63,587 bases of DNA from an uncultured Lachnospiraceae bacterium (GCA_902767135.1 CACXGE010000023.1:1-63587), one strand, 5' to 3'. Shown: positions 1-8,462, counted from the first letter of the stretch. Numbers and translations: made by a program. Notes: a model not told the origin generated them from the letters alone.

Positions 1-190
1 CCATCTCTACAATGTAGTCGCTTAAATCTGATTGTCCTGTTCCGTGTGGCATATCATCATATGTCATTCCCGGATGCATCTTTTGTTCCCTAAGTGTCTC
101 AATCCGTTCTTCTATCCTTCTTGCTTTTCTTTCCGCTGCCTGGTAGTTTCTAAGATATGCTTTCTTTTTCTCCGTTTCCATGCATTTCAT
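1..190 (-). CDS. Small phage-type protein, partial at the left edge
   Basis: About 63 codons read leftward off the edge from an ATG at 190, preceded by an AAGGAGG box at 202-208. The visible part is basic and coiled-coil-like at the N-terminus (KKKAYLRNYQAAERKARRIE), followed by a Gly/Met/Pro-containing stretch and an acidic segment. This layout resembles the small sigma-factor-like or DUF1492-type proteins that sit near the late genes of Firmicute phages. The match is by pattern only, and the C-terminus is missing. A second ATG at 181 is too far from the ribosome-binding site. Confidence 0.55.
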   Translation of the reverse strand, partial: MKCMETEKKKAYLRNYQAAERKARRIEERIETLREQKMHPGMTYDDMPHGTGQSDLSDYIVEM

Positions 191-285
191 CTTCCCTGTA
201 CCCTCCTTGCGTGATATAATATGCATGTACTTCATTTTTCCCCAGCACTTTTTACCATTTTATGTGCTGGGTTCCTTTTTTACTT

Positions 286-327
286 ACTAAAAAAATACCA
301 ACCGTCAAATACTTGTGGTTGGTATTT
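286..327 (-). terminator. Intrinsic terminator of the STAS-like ATPase gene
   Basis: The 11-bp arms AAATACCAACC and GGTTGGTATTT (293-303 and 317-327) form a perfect hairpin. On the minus strand it is followed by a run of seven T. The 5' arm overlaps the last codons of the gene that ends at 305. Confidence 0.85.
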
Positions 328-1357
328 CTTTCTTGCTCGTTCCGCAACAAACATGATGAATCATCTTTTTTACTTCTTCATTTTCATTTTTTATTTCTAT
401 TTTAACTTCTGGGTGCTCTCTCTGAAATACTACAAACAACTCATGAGCAAATCCCTGGCCAATTGACTCTACCCCTTCAAAATCCAGTATTACTTCTTCA
501 AAGCTGTCCAGTCTGTTATATAACCTTTTCGCCTGTGAACGTGATACAGGGTATGCGTTATCAAACATATTTTTTATTGGAATACTTGTCACTGTAAACC
601 CTCCTTCTACCGATGAATATTTATCAAATACTTCTATTATCTCTTTCTTTGAATAATTAGATAATCGCATCACCAAGTATGTCCCTTGATACTTATTTAT
701 TTTCTCTACCTTCTCAACGTCAAATAAGCGGTCATAATCATAATCATGCGTAAAAATTTTATTGTCTGACCACAAAACAAATTTATCCATTATCCTAGAT
801 GTGAAAAAAATACCTTCTCCTGAATGTCTCTCTGGATCAGTAGTTAATTTCCCTTTGAACAGTTCTGTAATCGCATCTTCTATTTTGCTATAATTGAAGT
901 AATTGCATATCTTGTTGAATATCCCAACTCCTTCATCCATGATAACCACTTCTGTGTATAAATAGTTTTGTCTTACATGAACGAAAATGTTTTCAGATTC
1001 CGAATGATCTATTGCATTATTAAACATCTCACTAAATGAATATTGCCATATTTTCCTAATATTATTAGAGAATTCATTTATAAATTCTCTCATAACATCC
1101 TCATATACAATGTCTTCTTCAAGGTTATCTGTTAACACATAGCTTTTGATTTTCCCCCTATCAACCAACTTGTATTCACCTGACCCATCGTTACTGATAA
1201 TTTTCTTTATTTGCAACTCTTTCAGATATCTGTATACTGTTGCCAACGATATAGAAAAATTTTCAGCTGTCTTCTTGATAAATTCTCTATCTTCTATATC
1301 AATTTTTTGCAGCAAATAGTGTATTATTTTTTCTTTTCTCTCTTGTGTGAATTTCAT
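305..1357 (-). CDS. wHTH / HATPase / STAS-like (DUF4325) three-domain protein
   Basis: The 350-residue protein has three parts. Residues 1-70 form a winged-helix domain (ISLATVYRYLKELQ). Residues about 85-250 form a GHKL ATPase with an N box (EMFNNAIDHS), a G1 box (DEGVGI) and a G2 box (SGEGIFF). Residues about 270-335 are a DUF4325 STAS-like domain (DFEGVESIGQGFAHELF). No membrane segment or histidine-kinase H box is seen, so it is probably a cytosolic ATP-dependent switch or DNA-binding regulator rather than a sensor kinase. Similar architectures occur in mobile elements and next to defence genes, but the function is unknown. It has its own promoter and terminator, so it is independent cargo rather than part of the replication operon. 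Confidence 0.8.
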   Translation of the reverse strand: MKFTQERKEKIIHYLLQKIDIEDREFIKKTAENFSISLATVYRYLKELQIKKIISNDGSGEYKLVDRGKIKSYVLTDNLEEDIVYEDVMREFINEFSNNIRKIWQYSFSEMFNNAIDHSESENIFVHVRQNYLYTEVVIMDEGVGIFNKICNYFNYSKIEDAITELFKGKLTTDPERHSGEGIFFTSRIMDKFVLWSDNKIFTHDYDYDRLFDVEKVEKINKYQGTYLVMRLSNYSKKEIIEVFDKYSSVEGGFTVTSIPIKNMFDNAYPVSRSQAKRLYNRLDSFEEVILDFEGVESIGQGFAHELFVVFQREHPEVKIEIKNENEEVKKMIHHVCCGTSKKEIPTTSI

Positions 1358-1398
1358 ACTATATCACCCCTTCTTTCTCAATAAATTTTATTTTTTTA

Positions 1399-1427
1399 AC
1401 TATAACACACTTATCTTTTATTTTCAA
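1399..1427 (-). promoter_or_regulatory. SigmaA promoter of the STAS-like ATPase gene
   Basis: On the minus strand TTGAAA (1422-1427) and TATAGT (1399-1404) are separated by exactly 17 bp. The gene starts about 40 bp downstream behind a GGGGTGATAT ribosome-binding region. Confidence 0.7.
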
Positions 1428-1555
1428 TTACTATATGCTACTTTTCCACCACCATTATTCACTTTTCAATGTCCCTTTGTATTATACTGTTCTATTTCTT
1501 TCTTCCCATTGCACGATGTAGTAATACCATCATAAGCAATGCATAAAATATCTTT

Positions 1556-2122
1556 CTATCTTCTTTTGTCATGCTTTCTCTTCCTGGCTGCCGCTCTTCC
1601 TTTCCTATCTTTCTGTATCGCAAAATAGCAATATAGTGTTGCTCTTACATCCTCCAGGGCATCATGTGCCTTATAGTCTGTATATCCATAATACTTTGCA
1701 CAATATGTCAGCGGTTTCCATTTATAATTTCCGTGTTTTTCGTCGTAGTCTCCTGCTATGTAGGAAAACTCTAACATAACATCATATATTTGTGCCTTTA
1801 CCGCCGTATCTATTCCTTTGGCTGCCAAAAACGGCAAATCAAATCCTTTGTGGTTGTACCCAATGATTAACTTTGCTTTTCTTAATATCTTGTCAATCTT
1901 TCGTTTCTCTGCCAATATTCCAGGCGCATACTTTACACAATCCCATGATATCTTGTGAATTGCCTCTGCCTCTTTCCATTCTGTCTTATACTCCGGCTTT
2001 ATATATGAGTTATAAAGTGTTTTCCCTCTTCCGTTAATAATTGATATCTGCAAGATTTCATCGTTATTTCTATCTAGCCCTGTAGTTTCTATGTCAATGC
2101 AAATTATTTTACTTTTTCTCAT
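1556..2122 (-). CDS. DnaQ-like DEDDh 3'-5' exonuclease
   Basis: A 188-residue single-domain exonuclease of the RNase T/DnaQ superfamily. Exo I is DIETTG near residue 10, Exo II lies in IIGYNHKGFDLPF, and Exo III is HDALEDVRAT. The His and Asp of Exo III mark the DEDDh subclass. It probably trims 3' ends during replication or repair of the element. It follows a zinc-finger gene by 4 bp in a leftward run with ssb. The start ATG has GAGGTGAAAGA in front. The C-terminus is highly basic (KGRAAARKRKHDKRR), which may help DNA binding. Confidence 0.9.
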   Translation of the reverse strand: MRKSKIICIDIETTGLDRNNDEILQISIINGRGKTLYNSYIKPEYKTEWKEAEAIHKISWDCVKYAPGILAEKRKIDKILRKAKLIIGYNHKGFDLPFLAAKGIDTAVKAQIYDVMLEFSYIAGDYDEKHGNYKWKPLTYCAKYYGYTDYKAHDALEDVRATLYCYFAIQKDRKGRAAARKRKHDKRR

Positions 2123-2126
2123 TCTT

Positions 2127-2402
2127 TCACCTCATCTCCTCTCTATACTGCATCTCTTTGTATTTCCCATAACTCATTCCTAATTTCCTTGCTTCCACAG
2201 CATCATCCACCAGCTGCTTTGTATGTGTTTGTCTTTCTTTTCTGTTCTGATTCTCAATCTTATTTTTTCTTCTATTCTCTGCCTGTCTTCTCCTACATCT
2301 TATTTTTGCACACTCATAGCTACAGGACACTTGATGTGGTCTGTTGGTTACGAACTGTGTACCGCACACATCACATATCTTTGTTATCTGTTTCTTTACC
2401 AT
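2127..2402 (-). CDS. Small zinc-finger protein of unknown role
   Basis: A 91-residue protein. The N-terminus has a four-cysteine knuckle, C-x2-C (CDVCG) then C-x3-C (CSYEC), with the tail of that segment very basic (RCRRRQAENRRKNK). The C-terminus (VDDAVEARKLGMSYGKYKEM) is of a kind common in small Firmicute phage proteins. It probably binds nucleic acid; no specific function is recognised. It lies between ssb and the DnaQ-like exonuclease in the same operon. Confidence 0.75.
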   Translation of the reverse strand: MVKKQITKICDVCGTQFVTNRPHQVSCSYECAKIRCRRRQAENRRKNKIENQNRKERQTHTKQLVDDAVEARKLGMSYGKYKEMQYREEMR

Positions 2403-2438
2403 GTTTACCCTTTCTCTCTCTAGTTCTCTAGCTTTCTC

Positions 2439-2855
2439 TTACTCAAATGGCAGTAAATCATCTACGCCTTCTGGTATGCTCATAAATCCATCCCCTGCAT
2501 CTTCCGCTACTGGTTGCCTGTTACTTTCTCCACTTCCTTTGCTCTCTGCAAATTCCTGTTCCTCTACCACAACGTCTGTTGTATATACTTTCTTTCCTTC
2601 CCTATTTGTGTAGCTTCCTGTCTGAATACGCCCTGATACAACTATCTTTGTTCCTTGATGCAGATACTTTTCAGCAAATTCCGCTGCCTTTCCAAATGCA
2701 ATGCAGTTAATAAAATCCGCCGTCTGTTCTCCTTCTCTTTTAAATCTCCTATCCACCGCCAACGTATACCTTGCGATTGCCACCGGTTCTTGCGTTTGGC
2801 TATATCTTATCTCTGGATCTCTTGTTAATCTTCCCATCAAAATTACTTTGTTCAT
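2439..2855 (-). CDS. ssb: Single-stranded DNA-binding protein
   Basis: A 138-residue OB-fold SSB. It opens with MNKVILMGRLTRDPEIRYSQ and contains the family segments VDRRFKREGEQTADFI and FAEKYLHQGTKIVVSGRIQTG. It ends in the acidic tip DDLLPFE that recruits repair and replication partners. The linker is shorter than in the housekeeping SSB, which fits an element-borne copy. Its ATG overlaps the stop of the upstream gene (TAATG at 2855), so the two are translationally coupled. It probably coats ssDNA made during replication by the element's Rep. Confidence 0.97.
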   Translation of the reverse strand: MNKVILMGRLTRDPEIRYSQTQEPVAIARYTLAVDRRFKREGEQTADFINCIAFGKAAEFAEKYLHQGTKIVVSGRIQTGSYTNREGKKVYTTDVVVEEQEFAESKGSGESNRQPVAEDAGDGFMSIPEGVDDLLPFE

Positions 2856-3640
2856 TATGCTACCTCTTCTCCTTCCAAATATCTGATTTCTACATTTATC
2901 TTTACTTCATCTGCTAATATGCTGTTCTGCTCTTCCCAGGTCACCAATCCTTCCTCTGTGCATTCTGCTTTTAGCCAGAACCGGTTGAAAAACCTTTCCA
3001 TCCTCTCTATCCCAAATCCAAAGTTTTCCCGGATTGCCAGTATGGTTATACCAAACACCATATCTACCACAGTGTGCTGTACTTCATTTACAAAGCTTTT
3101 TACTTCTCTTTTTGTGACCTTTATTTTCTCCGGATGTATTCCTCTCTTTTCAATTTCTTCTATTGCCTTCTTTTCACCCTTTTCCTTTGCCATGGTTAGC
3201 ACATATCTCATTCCGTCTCTTCGCATCCGTTCCAGCTCATTTTCTTTTTGCTTTTCCGGAATCATTGCCAACCCACCAATCTTACCTATCTGTTTCTTCA
3301 TTTCTGCCAGATTGTCCTTTAGCTCTATATGTGGTCTTTCCAGATATTCCATAGCCTTTTTCTCATACACACCTCTGAACTTCTCTAACCTCTTCTTTTT
3401 CATTCCGAATTCATCTAATAGTGTAATCATGGCCAAAACCATAATTGTGTCTGTACTCCGATGCTTTGGTCCTTGGATGTACTTCTCTGCCTCCTCTTTT
3501 GTCAGACAGATTGGTGTATGTGTCTCTTCTCTGTATTCAAACTCTTTTTCCAATGCCTCTATTCCATTTTCTTTTAATATCTTCCATCCAAACAGCATTC
3601 CGCTTCTTCTTGCACTTTCTTCCTTACTTATCTTTGCCAT
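2855..3640 (-). CDS. Conserved element protein of unknown function
   Basis: A 261-residue, Lys/Glu-rich, probably helical protein that I do not recognise. No membrane segment, signal peptide or nucleotide-binding loop is seen. It sits between parB (3-bp gap) and ssb (overlapping stop/start), so it belongs to the replication and partition block. A role with SSB or the partition complex is possible but only from position. Confidence 0.75.
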   Translation of the reverse strand: MAKISKEESARRSGMLFGWKILKENGIEALEKEFEYREETHTPICLTKEEAEKYIQGPKHRSTDTIMVLAMITLLDEFGMKKKRLEKFRGVYEKKAMEYLERPHIELKDNLAEMKKQIGKIGGLAMIPEKQKENELERMRRDGMRYVLTMAKEKGEKKAIEEIEKRGIHPEKIKVTKREVKSFVNEVQHTVVDMVFGITILAIRENFGFGIERMERFFNRFWLKAECTEEGLVTWEEQNSILADEVKINVEIRYLEGEEVA

Positions 3641-3643
3641 ATT

Positions 3644-4921
3644 TTATCCTTTCACCTTAAATCCAATAATACAATAATCATCCTCAATTCCTGTATAATC
3701 TTCCAGGATGTACGTTATTTTAATGTGCACCTTTCTTCCACTTGCCAAGCCATCCCTATATTCTTCCAGTTCTATTTCTTCTCCAATGCTGAATCCGTCT
3801 TTTTTCAGCAACAGGAAGGTAAGCATTCCTGTTCTGATTTCTTCATACTGGTGCCTTGATAGCCTTATGTCCCGCTGCCTTGGCTGTTCCTCTGACGGAA
3901 GATTCTTCATTTTTTCTTCCTGCTTCATCTCCTGTAGCTTTCTTTTTGTTTCCCTGTCAATGGCTTCCTGTTCTTCGTTGTATCTCTCCTCTTCTGTCTT
4001 ATATGCTTCTCTACGGTTTATGTAGTTATTACAGTTGGTTACAGTTGCTCTCTTTTCGTCGCATTGCTCATAGTTTGTACAGCTATAGCAAAGGGAAGTC
4101 ACCGTTTCCGGCTGTGGGTCAAATTCTTCTGGTTCTGTGTACTCTTTTTGTATCTCTTCCTCCTGCATGACTCCATGATATTCACTTATTTGCATTTGTC
4201 CTGGAATCTGTTGCTGTTCTTCCTTCGGTTCTTTGTACTCCATAACCTCTTTTCCGTAGATTGTTCCGTTTTCTTGATACCTTTCCCATAGTAACCGCTG
4301 CCCTTCCTCATCTGCTCCTGCTATCTGGTTGGCTGCATGGGTTGATATTTTTCCTTTCTTGTATTCTCCCATGAACTCTGGAATAATATTTCTCCTTATA
4401 TTGTCCAGCTTTCCTATGGTGGTTTTTGAAGTGTTCAGGATACCTGCAATAATATCCCTCTTTCTTCCCGGCAGGTGATTGTTCTGTCCATACTCTTCCA
4501 ACAGTTCTCTTACCCTCTGTACTTCAAACATTTTGCAATAGTCTGACCTTTCCCTCTGTGTGGAGTTGGTAAATATTAAAATCAGTTCTGACCTTACCCC
4601 ATCCGTGGCATCCTCTATTTTACATGGCAGTAGGTTAGATACGTCTTTTCCTTCTCTTATCAGTTCTGTTACAGCTCTGTGACGCTTATGACCACTTATG
4701 ATTTCATACTCTCCATTTCCTATGGGCTTAACCACTAGATTCTCCTGCACCCCAACCAGTTCTATGGTCTCCTTTAGTGCGTTGATTTCTTCTTTGTCCA
4801 TTTTATAAAAATTCTTTTTGCTTGGGTGCAGTTTCTCTGCAGGTATCTTTTTTATGATAAAATCATCCTGCATTTCCTTTTTGCTTTCTTCATTCAGAAA
4901 GTCCGCAATGTTAAATGCCAT
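3644..4921 (-). CDS. parB: ParB-like partition protein
   Basis: A ParB/Spo0J-family protein of 425 residues from the ATG at 4921, chosen because AAGGAGG lies 9 bp upstream; an in-frame extension to 4993 lacks a ribosome-binding site. The N-terminus carries the ParB nuclease-like fold with an ISGHKRHRAV box in place of the usual GERR box. A helix-turn-helix region follows (AGILNTSKTTIGKLDNIRRN). The C-terminal half adds a four-cysteine segment (CYSC...CDEK...CNNY) and a coiled coil, so it is longer than chromosomal ParB. It should bind parS-like sites and work with the ParA 40 bp upstream. No parS site was recognised. Confidence 0.88.
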   Translation of the reverse strand: MAFNIADFLNEESKKEMQDDFIIKKIPAEKLHPSKKNFYKMDKEEINALKETIELVGVQENLVVKPIGNGEYEIISGHKRHRAVTELIREGKDVSNLLPCKIEDATDGVRSELILIFTNSTQRERSDYCKMFEVQRVRELLEEYGQNNHLPGRKRDIIAGILNTSKTTIGKLDNIRRNIIPEFMGEYKKGKISTHAANQIAGADEEGQRLLWERYQENGTIYGKEVMEYKEPKEEQQQIPGQMQISEYHGVMQEEEIQKEYTEPEEFDPQPETVTSLCYSCTNYEQCDEKRATVTNCNNYINRREAYKTEEERYNEEQEAIDRETKRKLQEMKQEEKMKNLPSEEQPRQRDIRLSRHQYEEIRTGMLTFLLLKKDGFSIGEEIELEEYRDGLASGRKVHIKITYILEDYTGIEDDYCIIGFKVKG

Positions 4922-4961
4922 TTCTTCTTCCCTCCTTGATTGTGCCCCAATGGGGCACAAT

Positions 4962-5768
4962 TTATTTTTCCTCGGTTTTCTCTCCCACTGCATTTAGGTA
5001 TTCATCTACAAAGCTTCGATAGTCCTTACTTGCCCCACAACGTGTGGAATACTCTACCAGTGGAATCCTGGCAAAGGTACTCTCCTGTGGTTTCTGCTCC
5101 GTTCTGCGTATCCTGGTCTTAAATGTCTTGCATTTATTCTCCAACACTTCAGCTCCCTGGGCTTGTACGTCCTCTCTTTCACGATACTTTGTAATCAAAC
5201 ATCCCATGAAGTTTATTTTTGGGTTAAAATCTTCTTTTACCGCTGCTATTTGCTCTAGCAGTATTTCTAAGCCGTCAAAGCTGTACTGGTCTATCTCCAG
5301 TGGCACAATCACATCATCCGATACCACCAGTGCGTTTATAATGCTCATGTTGATGTCCGGTGCATTATCGAAAATAATAAAATCATATTCTTCCGCTGCA
5401 CTTACCTGGCTGATTTCGCTTTCTTTCTCTAATGCTCTCTTGATTCTTGTCTGCTGGGCTCTTGAAACGTCAGCAATCACCCTTAGGTTCGCTTCCAGTA
5501 AATCCATGTTCGCCGGAGCAATATCAAGATTCTCATATTTGGTTCTTTTCACAATATCTATTAACGGTACCGTCTCTAACATTACCTTTGCCATGTTATC
5601 GCCTGACTCTGGATCATACATTCCAAATGCCTTACTTGCATTTCCCTGTTTGTCATTATCCACTATCAGCACCTTGTAACCTTTCTCTGCCAGTAAACAA
5701 GCCATATTTACGGTTGTTGTGGTCTTTGCCACGCCACCTTTTAAGTTGATTATTGATATTACTCTCAT
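4962..5768 (-). CDS. parA: ParA-family partition ATPase
   Basis: A 268-residue ParA/Soj-type ATPase. The deviant Walker A box is KGGVAKTTTTVNMA at residues 10-23, Walker A' is VDNDKQGNASK, and Walker B is FIIFDNAPD. It forms dynamic gradients on DNA that segregate plasmid or phage DNA bound by ParB. It is first in the parA-parB pair. Presence of a full pair suggests that the element has an extrachromosomal phase. Confidence 0.95.
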   Translation of the reverse strand: MRVISIINLKGGVAKTTTTVNMACLLAEKGYKVLIVDNDKQGNASKAFGMYDPESGDNMAKVMLETVPLIDIVKRTKYENLDIAPANMDLLEANLRVIADVSRAQQTRIKRALEKESEISQVSAAEEYDFIIFDNAPDINMSIINALVVSDDVIVPLEIDQYSFDGLEILLEQIAAVKEDFNPKINFMGCLITKYREREDVQAQGAEVLENKCKTFKTRIRRTEQKPQESTFARIPLVEYSTRCGASKDYRSFVDEYLNAVGEKTEEK

Positions 5769-5822
5769 TTCTTCTTCTCCTTTTTGTCAAATCAAATTTT
5801 TGTGCACTTTTCTTCCACTTTC

Positions 5823-5954
5823 TCAGTCATTCAATAACATAGCATGATATTTTCTAGCTTCCTTTTTTAGCCATATTCCAGCTTTACTACGTCTTCCATA
5901 AGGCAATGAAAATACACTTTTTCTAAATTTCTTTTTTACCTGTCTTTTATTCAT
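5823..5954 (-). CDS. Very short basic protein
   Basis: A 43-residue open frame (MNKRQVKKKF... ending YHAMLLND) preceded by GGGAGGAGAC. It is extremely basic in the first 36 residues. It fills the otherwise empty gap between parA and the next gene, in the same direction. No family is recognised. A DNA- or RNA-binding peptide is possible. Confidence 0.55.
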   Translation of the reverse strand: MNKRQVKKKFRKSVFSLPYGRRSKAGIWLKKEARKYHAMLLND

Positions 5955-5981
5955 GTCTCCTCCCATAAATTTCAGTTTATC

Positions 5982-6203
5982 TTACATTTTATTTTTTATA
6001 TAATGTTCTACATTTCGTTTTGCATTTCCAGGTTCAGAATAAATCATGCAACCAGTAAGAGTGCTATCTGTTATATCTGAATCCGTTAAGTCTGCTCCGT
6101 TTTCTTCAAGCCACAAATCCAGCTTACTTGTCACATCCATTAAATCAATGGCTAAATCCATTCTTTTATCTAGTAATTTCTGTATTTTTTTTGGTATTTC
6201 CAT
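5982..6203 (-). CDS. Small hypothetical protein
   Basis: A 73-residue protein with an N-terminal amphipathic helix (MEIPKKIQKLLDKRMDLAID) and an acidic Ser/Thr/Asp stretch (GADLTDSDITDST). It lies in the leftward operon, 26 bp after the HNH-like gene. No function is recognised. Confidence 0.6.
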   Translation of the reverse strand: MEIPKKIQKLLDKRMDLAIDLMDVTSKLDLWLEENGADLTDSDITDSTLTGCMIYSEPGNAKRNVEHYIKNKM

Positions 6204-6229
6204 ATTGTTTTACCTCACTAAATCCTCAT

Positions 6230-6526
6230 TTATAAATACGATTTCCCATATCGGTTCCTAAATTCTTCCCTGGTCCCAATCTTTCCTTCATAAACTGCCT
6301 GCCCTAACATTTTTGATAACTTTTCAGCCATGATATTTTCATGTATGCGCTCTATTTTGTCGCCCATGTTATGGCATTTGTTACAAGCTGGTACCTTTAA
6401 GCCGTCCTGTTCTGCCAATTCTCTAATTCCATTGCCAAACAGCAAATGATGCTCGCACTCTGCCGGATTGCCACAAAAGAAGCATATTCTGTCATAATCC
6501 GTTACAATGCTTTTTGTTTTACTCAT
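6230..6526 (-). CDS. HNH-like zinc-binding protein
   Basis: A 98-residue protein with a four-ligand zinc site, C-x2-C (CFFCG) near the N-terminus and C-x2-CH (PACNKCHN) in the middle. An EHHLLFGNG segment between them resembles the HNH/treble-clef core. The following helix has no clear third catalytic His, so nuclease activity is uncertain. Similar short HNH-like proteins are common in early regions of Firmicute phages. Confidence 0.65.
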   Translation of the reverse strand: MSKTKSIVTDYDRICFFCGNPAECEHHLLFGNGIRELAEQDGLKVPACNKCHNMGDKIERIHENIMAEKLSKMLGQAVYEGKIGTREEFRNRYGKSYL

Positions 6527-6540
6527 TGTATTTCCTTTCC

Positions 6541-6786
6541 CTACATCCCTTTTACCGCTGCAACTATTTCCATATCTACCACCATTTCGTCTATGTCGTA
6601 GTCATAGCTTTCCTTGTTTTCTTCGTGTTTCTCTATTACTTTCTCTATATACTCCGCTGCCCTGTCGAAGCTTGCAAATATACCTACAGGTGTCTTTCTT
6701 CTCCTGTTGTTGTTATCCCGGATTGCATAAAGTGTAATATGCTTGATTTCCTCAACCTCTGCCTGTTTAAACTTTCTTTTTTCCAT
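6541..6786 (-). CDS. Small hypothetical protein
   Basis: An 81-residue protein with a basic first third and an acidic C-terminal half. A segment TPVGIFASFDRAAEYIEKVI suggests a small alpha/beta fold. Its start overlaps the stop of the upstream zinc-ribbon gene (TAATG), so the pair is coupled. Function unknown. Confidence 0.65.
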   Translation of the reverse strand: MEKRKFKQAEVEEIKHITLYAIRDNNNRRRKTPVGIFASFDRAAEYIEKVIEKHEENKESYDYDIDEMVVDMEIVAAVKGM

Positions 6787-6941
6787 TATCCAACTCTCTT
6801 TCTTTCCTGCTTTGCCACTTTCGGCGTATATACCAGACTAATCAAGTACAGGTAACCTCCGCATTTGCATTGTGTTTTCTGCATATCGGTTGTTGTGTTA
6901 CCACACCTGTAACACTTTTTATAAATTCCAATTGATGTCAT
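6786..6941 (-). CDS. Tiny zinc-ribbon protein
   Basis: A 51-residue frame opening MTSIGIYKKCYRCGNTTTDM. It carries C-x2-C and then C-x-C (QCKCGGYLY), the four ligands of a minimal zinc ribbon. The stop TAA overlaps the ATG of the next gene. The start is 4 bp from the end of the DUF5688 gene upstream. The compact overlaps and four cysteines support a real gene. Confidence 0.65.
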   Translation of the reverse strand: MTSIGIYKKCYRCGNTTTDMQKTQCKCGGYLYLISLVYTPKVAKQERKRVG

Positions 6942-6945
6942 GTTC

Positions 6946-7911
6946 CTACGCTCCTATCCCATCCAAACGTTTATTTGGTGTATCTGTTGCAAGTGACACC
7001 TTTCGAAGGTCTTTATCATAGAGATATACCTGATTAGAAAGTCTTTCTTCAATTTTCACCTGGTCCATGTTTATCTCAGCTACCATGGACGCAAGTTCAT
7101 CCGGATCACCCATACTTGTCCCGACAGCAATCACTTCATGTATCGAACTTGGTAATATATATAGGTCTGAATCAAGTTTTTCAGCCAGATTATGAAGTAC
7201 GTCCTCATACAGCATACTGACAGCTCCATTTACTCCATGATTATTACTAATCACATACATCTGCTGTTCCTTTGGTATCTCGTCTAACATCATATCTACC
7301 ATTTCTTCTACCATTCCATCCTCTTTCATAAAAAGTTCTCTCATTATCTCATTCATTGTTTTGATAACCGGTGGAAATATTCTTTTTGTGTTCTCCGCTG
7401 CCAATTGAAACAACTGCTCTTCTGTAAAACCTAATTTCTTAGCTAATCCATTATTGATAGGTGCTGATTCGATTCCTCTTTCATTCACCTTTACTACCAT
7501 TCGATAAATAACTGATAAATCCTTAAACGTAAAGCTTGGCATATTTGCAAGCATTTCTTTATTCTGCTCTGTATTGATTAGCTGGAACACAATATTTTCC
7601 TTTGCATAGTCCGCATCGAAACAATCTTGTACATTTATACTCTTTTTATCCTCCATTGCCTTAACACATACTTTTGCTGCCCTATCAAGAGTTTCATTCA
7701 TATTCCCCGTTTCCATGTAGTCCTCATACATTTGATTTACATATATCGTTGGGCTTATTCCCGATTCATCGCTTATAACTGATAAACCATCCCATTTACT
7801 GTTTACCTTATTCACCTGTCTTTTTTCTATCTTTGCGTTCTTGTACTCCTCCGGTAAGAACTCCTTGAATTTTTCTTCTACTACTCCTTTAAAAATTTCG
7901 TATTCCATCAT
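6946..7911 (-). CDS. DUF5688 family protein
   Basis: A 321-residue protein beginning MMEYEIFKGVVEEKFKEFLP, of the DUF5688 type that recurs on Lachnospiraceae mobile elements. The start at 7911 is chosen for its AAAAGGAG box 9 bp upstream; an in-frame extension to 7953 overlaps the upstream gene. The sequence is acidic and soluble. It includes LYILPSSIHEVIAVGTS near the C-terminus, a segment typical of these proteins. Its biochemical role is unknown. Confidence 0.8.
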   Translation of the reverse strand: MMEYEIFKGVVEEKFKEFLPEEYKNAKIEKRQVNKVNSKWDGLSVISDESGISPTIYVNQMYEDYMETGNMNETLDRAAKVCVKAMEDKKSINVQDCFDADYAKENIVFQLINTEQNKEMLANMPSFTFKDLSVIYRMVVKVNERGIESAPINNGLAKKLGFTEEQLFQLAAENTKRIFPPVIKTMNEIMRELFMKEDGMVEEMVDMMLDEIPKEQQMYVISNNHGVNGAVSMLYEDVLHNLAEKLDSDLYILPSSIHEVIAVGTSMGDPDELASMVAEINMDQVKIEERLSNQVYLYDKDLRKVSLATDTPNKRLDGIGA

Positions 7912-7930
7912 AGTTTCTTTCTCCTTTTTC

Positions 7931-8320
7931 TTATATTTTCTCCTTATCCACAAATGTCACATGATGTATTTTCAGTGATATATAAAGTGCTTTCCATAGT
8001 TCCAAATTAGCCGGGTCCTTGCCGTTTGCTTTCTTCCAGTTCCTTTTCTGCCATTCTTCCAGCCAACCGTTATTTACACAATTCTTTATGTATTTATTGT
8101 CTATCTGCAATGCTACATCACATGGTTTTACCAGCACTTTAAGGGCTTTTGTTGCTATCTTGAGCGCCAATGCATTCTTTGTACTGTCTTTTATATCTGC
8201 TGTGACCTTTCTTTCGTGCCTGTCTCCTTTTTGGTCTATGTAAATTACTGTTGCATCTGCCATTCCTATTCCTTTTGGGTTGCCATAATGCCGCACGCTT
8301 GTCTCTATCTCTACTTTCAC
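7931..8320 (-). CDS. RNase H-like fold protein, apparently lacking active-site acids
   Basis: A 129-residue protein whose second half matches the RNase HI pattern: DVALQIDNKYIKNCVNNGW, then a Trp-rich segment, then LELWKAL. The central Asp (of the usual TDS motif) is kept. The first-strand Asp of the usual DGS motif is not evident. The helix-A Glu of N-x-x-E is replaced, the region reading STKNALALKIATKAL. It is therefore either a divergent nuclease or a catalytically dead binding protein. It is next to the rep gene, so a role with RNA primers or R-loops is plausible. Confidence 0.65.
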   Translation of the reverse strand: MKVEIETSVRHYGNPKGIGMADATVIYIDQKGDRHERKVTADIKDSTKNALALKIATKALKVLVKPCDVALQIDNKYIKNCVNNGWLEEWQKRNWKKANGKDPANLELWKALYISLKIHHVTFVDKEKI

Positions 8321-8357
8321 TCAATCACCCCCTATTTTCTTTTGTCCTAAATTCCTG

Positions 8358-8387
8358 TTTCGTCTAATAAATACTAGACGCCACGCA
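8358..8387. repeat. 30-bp direct repeat, copy 1
   Basis: TTTCGTCTAATAAATACTAG followed by ACGCCACGCA. The core contains the inverted pair CGTCTA / TAGACG with an 8-bp loop. It is identical to copy 2 at 8463-8492, 105 bp away. Both are preceded or followed by CACACCGAAA-like segments. Probable Rep-binding iterons or a nick-site hairpin. Confidence 0.85.
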
Positions 8388-8462
8388 CTTTTTTACACCG
8401 AAATTTCTGCTTTTTTTATAAAAAATCCTTTATTTTACAATTATTCACACCGAAAAACTCTC

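Noticed and set aside
241..276. Rightward terminator-like hairpin CCCAGCAC/GTGCTGGG with T-run
   Set aside because: No rightward gene or good promoter precedes it, so a role as terminator cannot be supported; it may only be a hairpin upstream of the left-edge gene.
2919..3677. Long rightward open frame (252 codons) opposite the 261-residue gene
   Set aside because: It is Ser/Phe/Ile-rich and lacks a ribosome-binding site; it mirrors a Lys/Glu-rich coding strand and lies wholly within better supported leftward genes.
5044..5679. Rightward open frame opposite parA
   Set aside because: parA is certain from its Walker motifs; the other frame has no start signal or recognisable domain.
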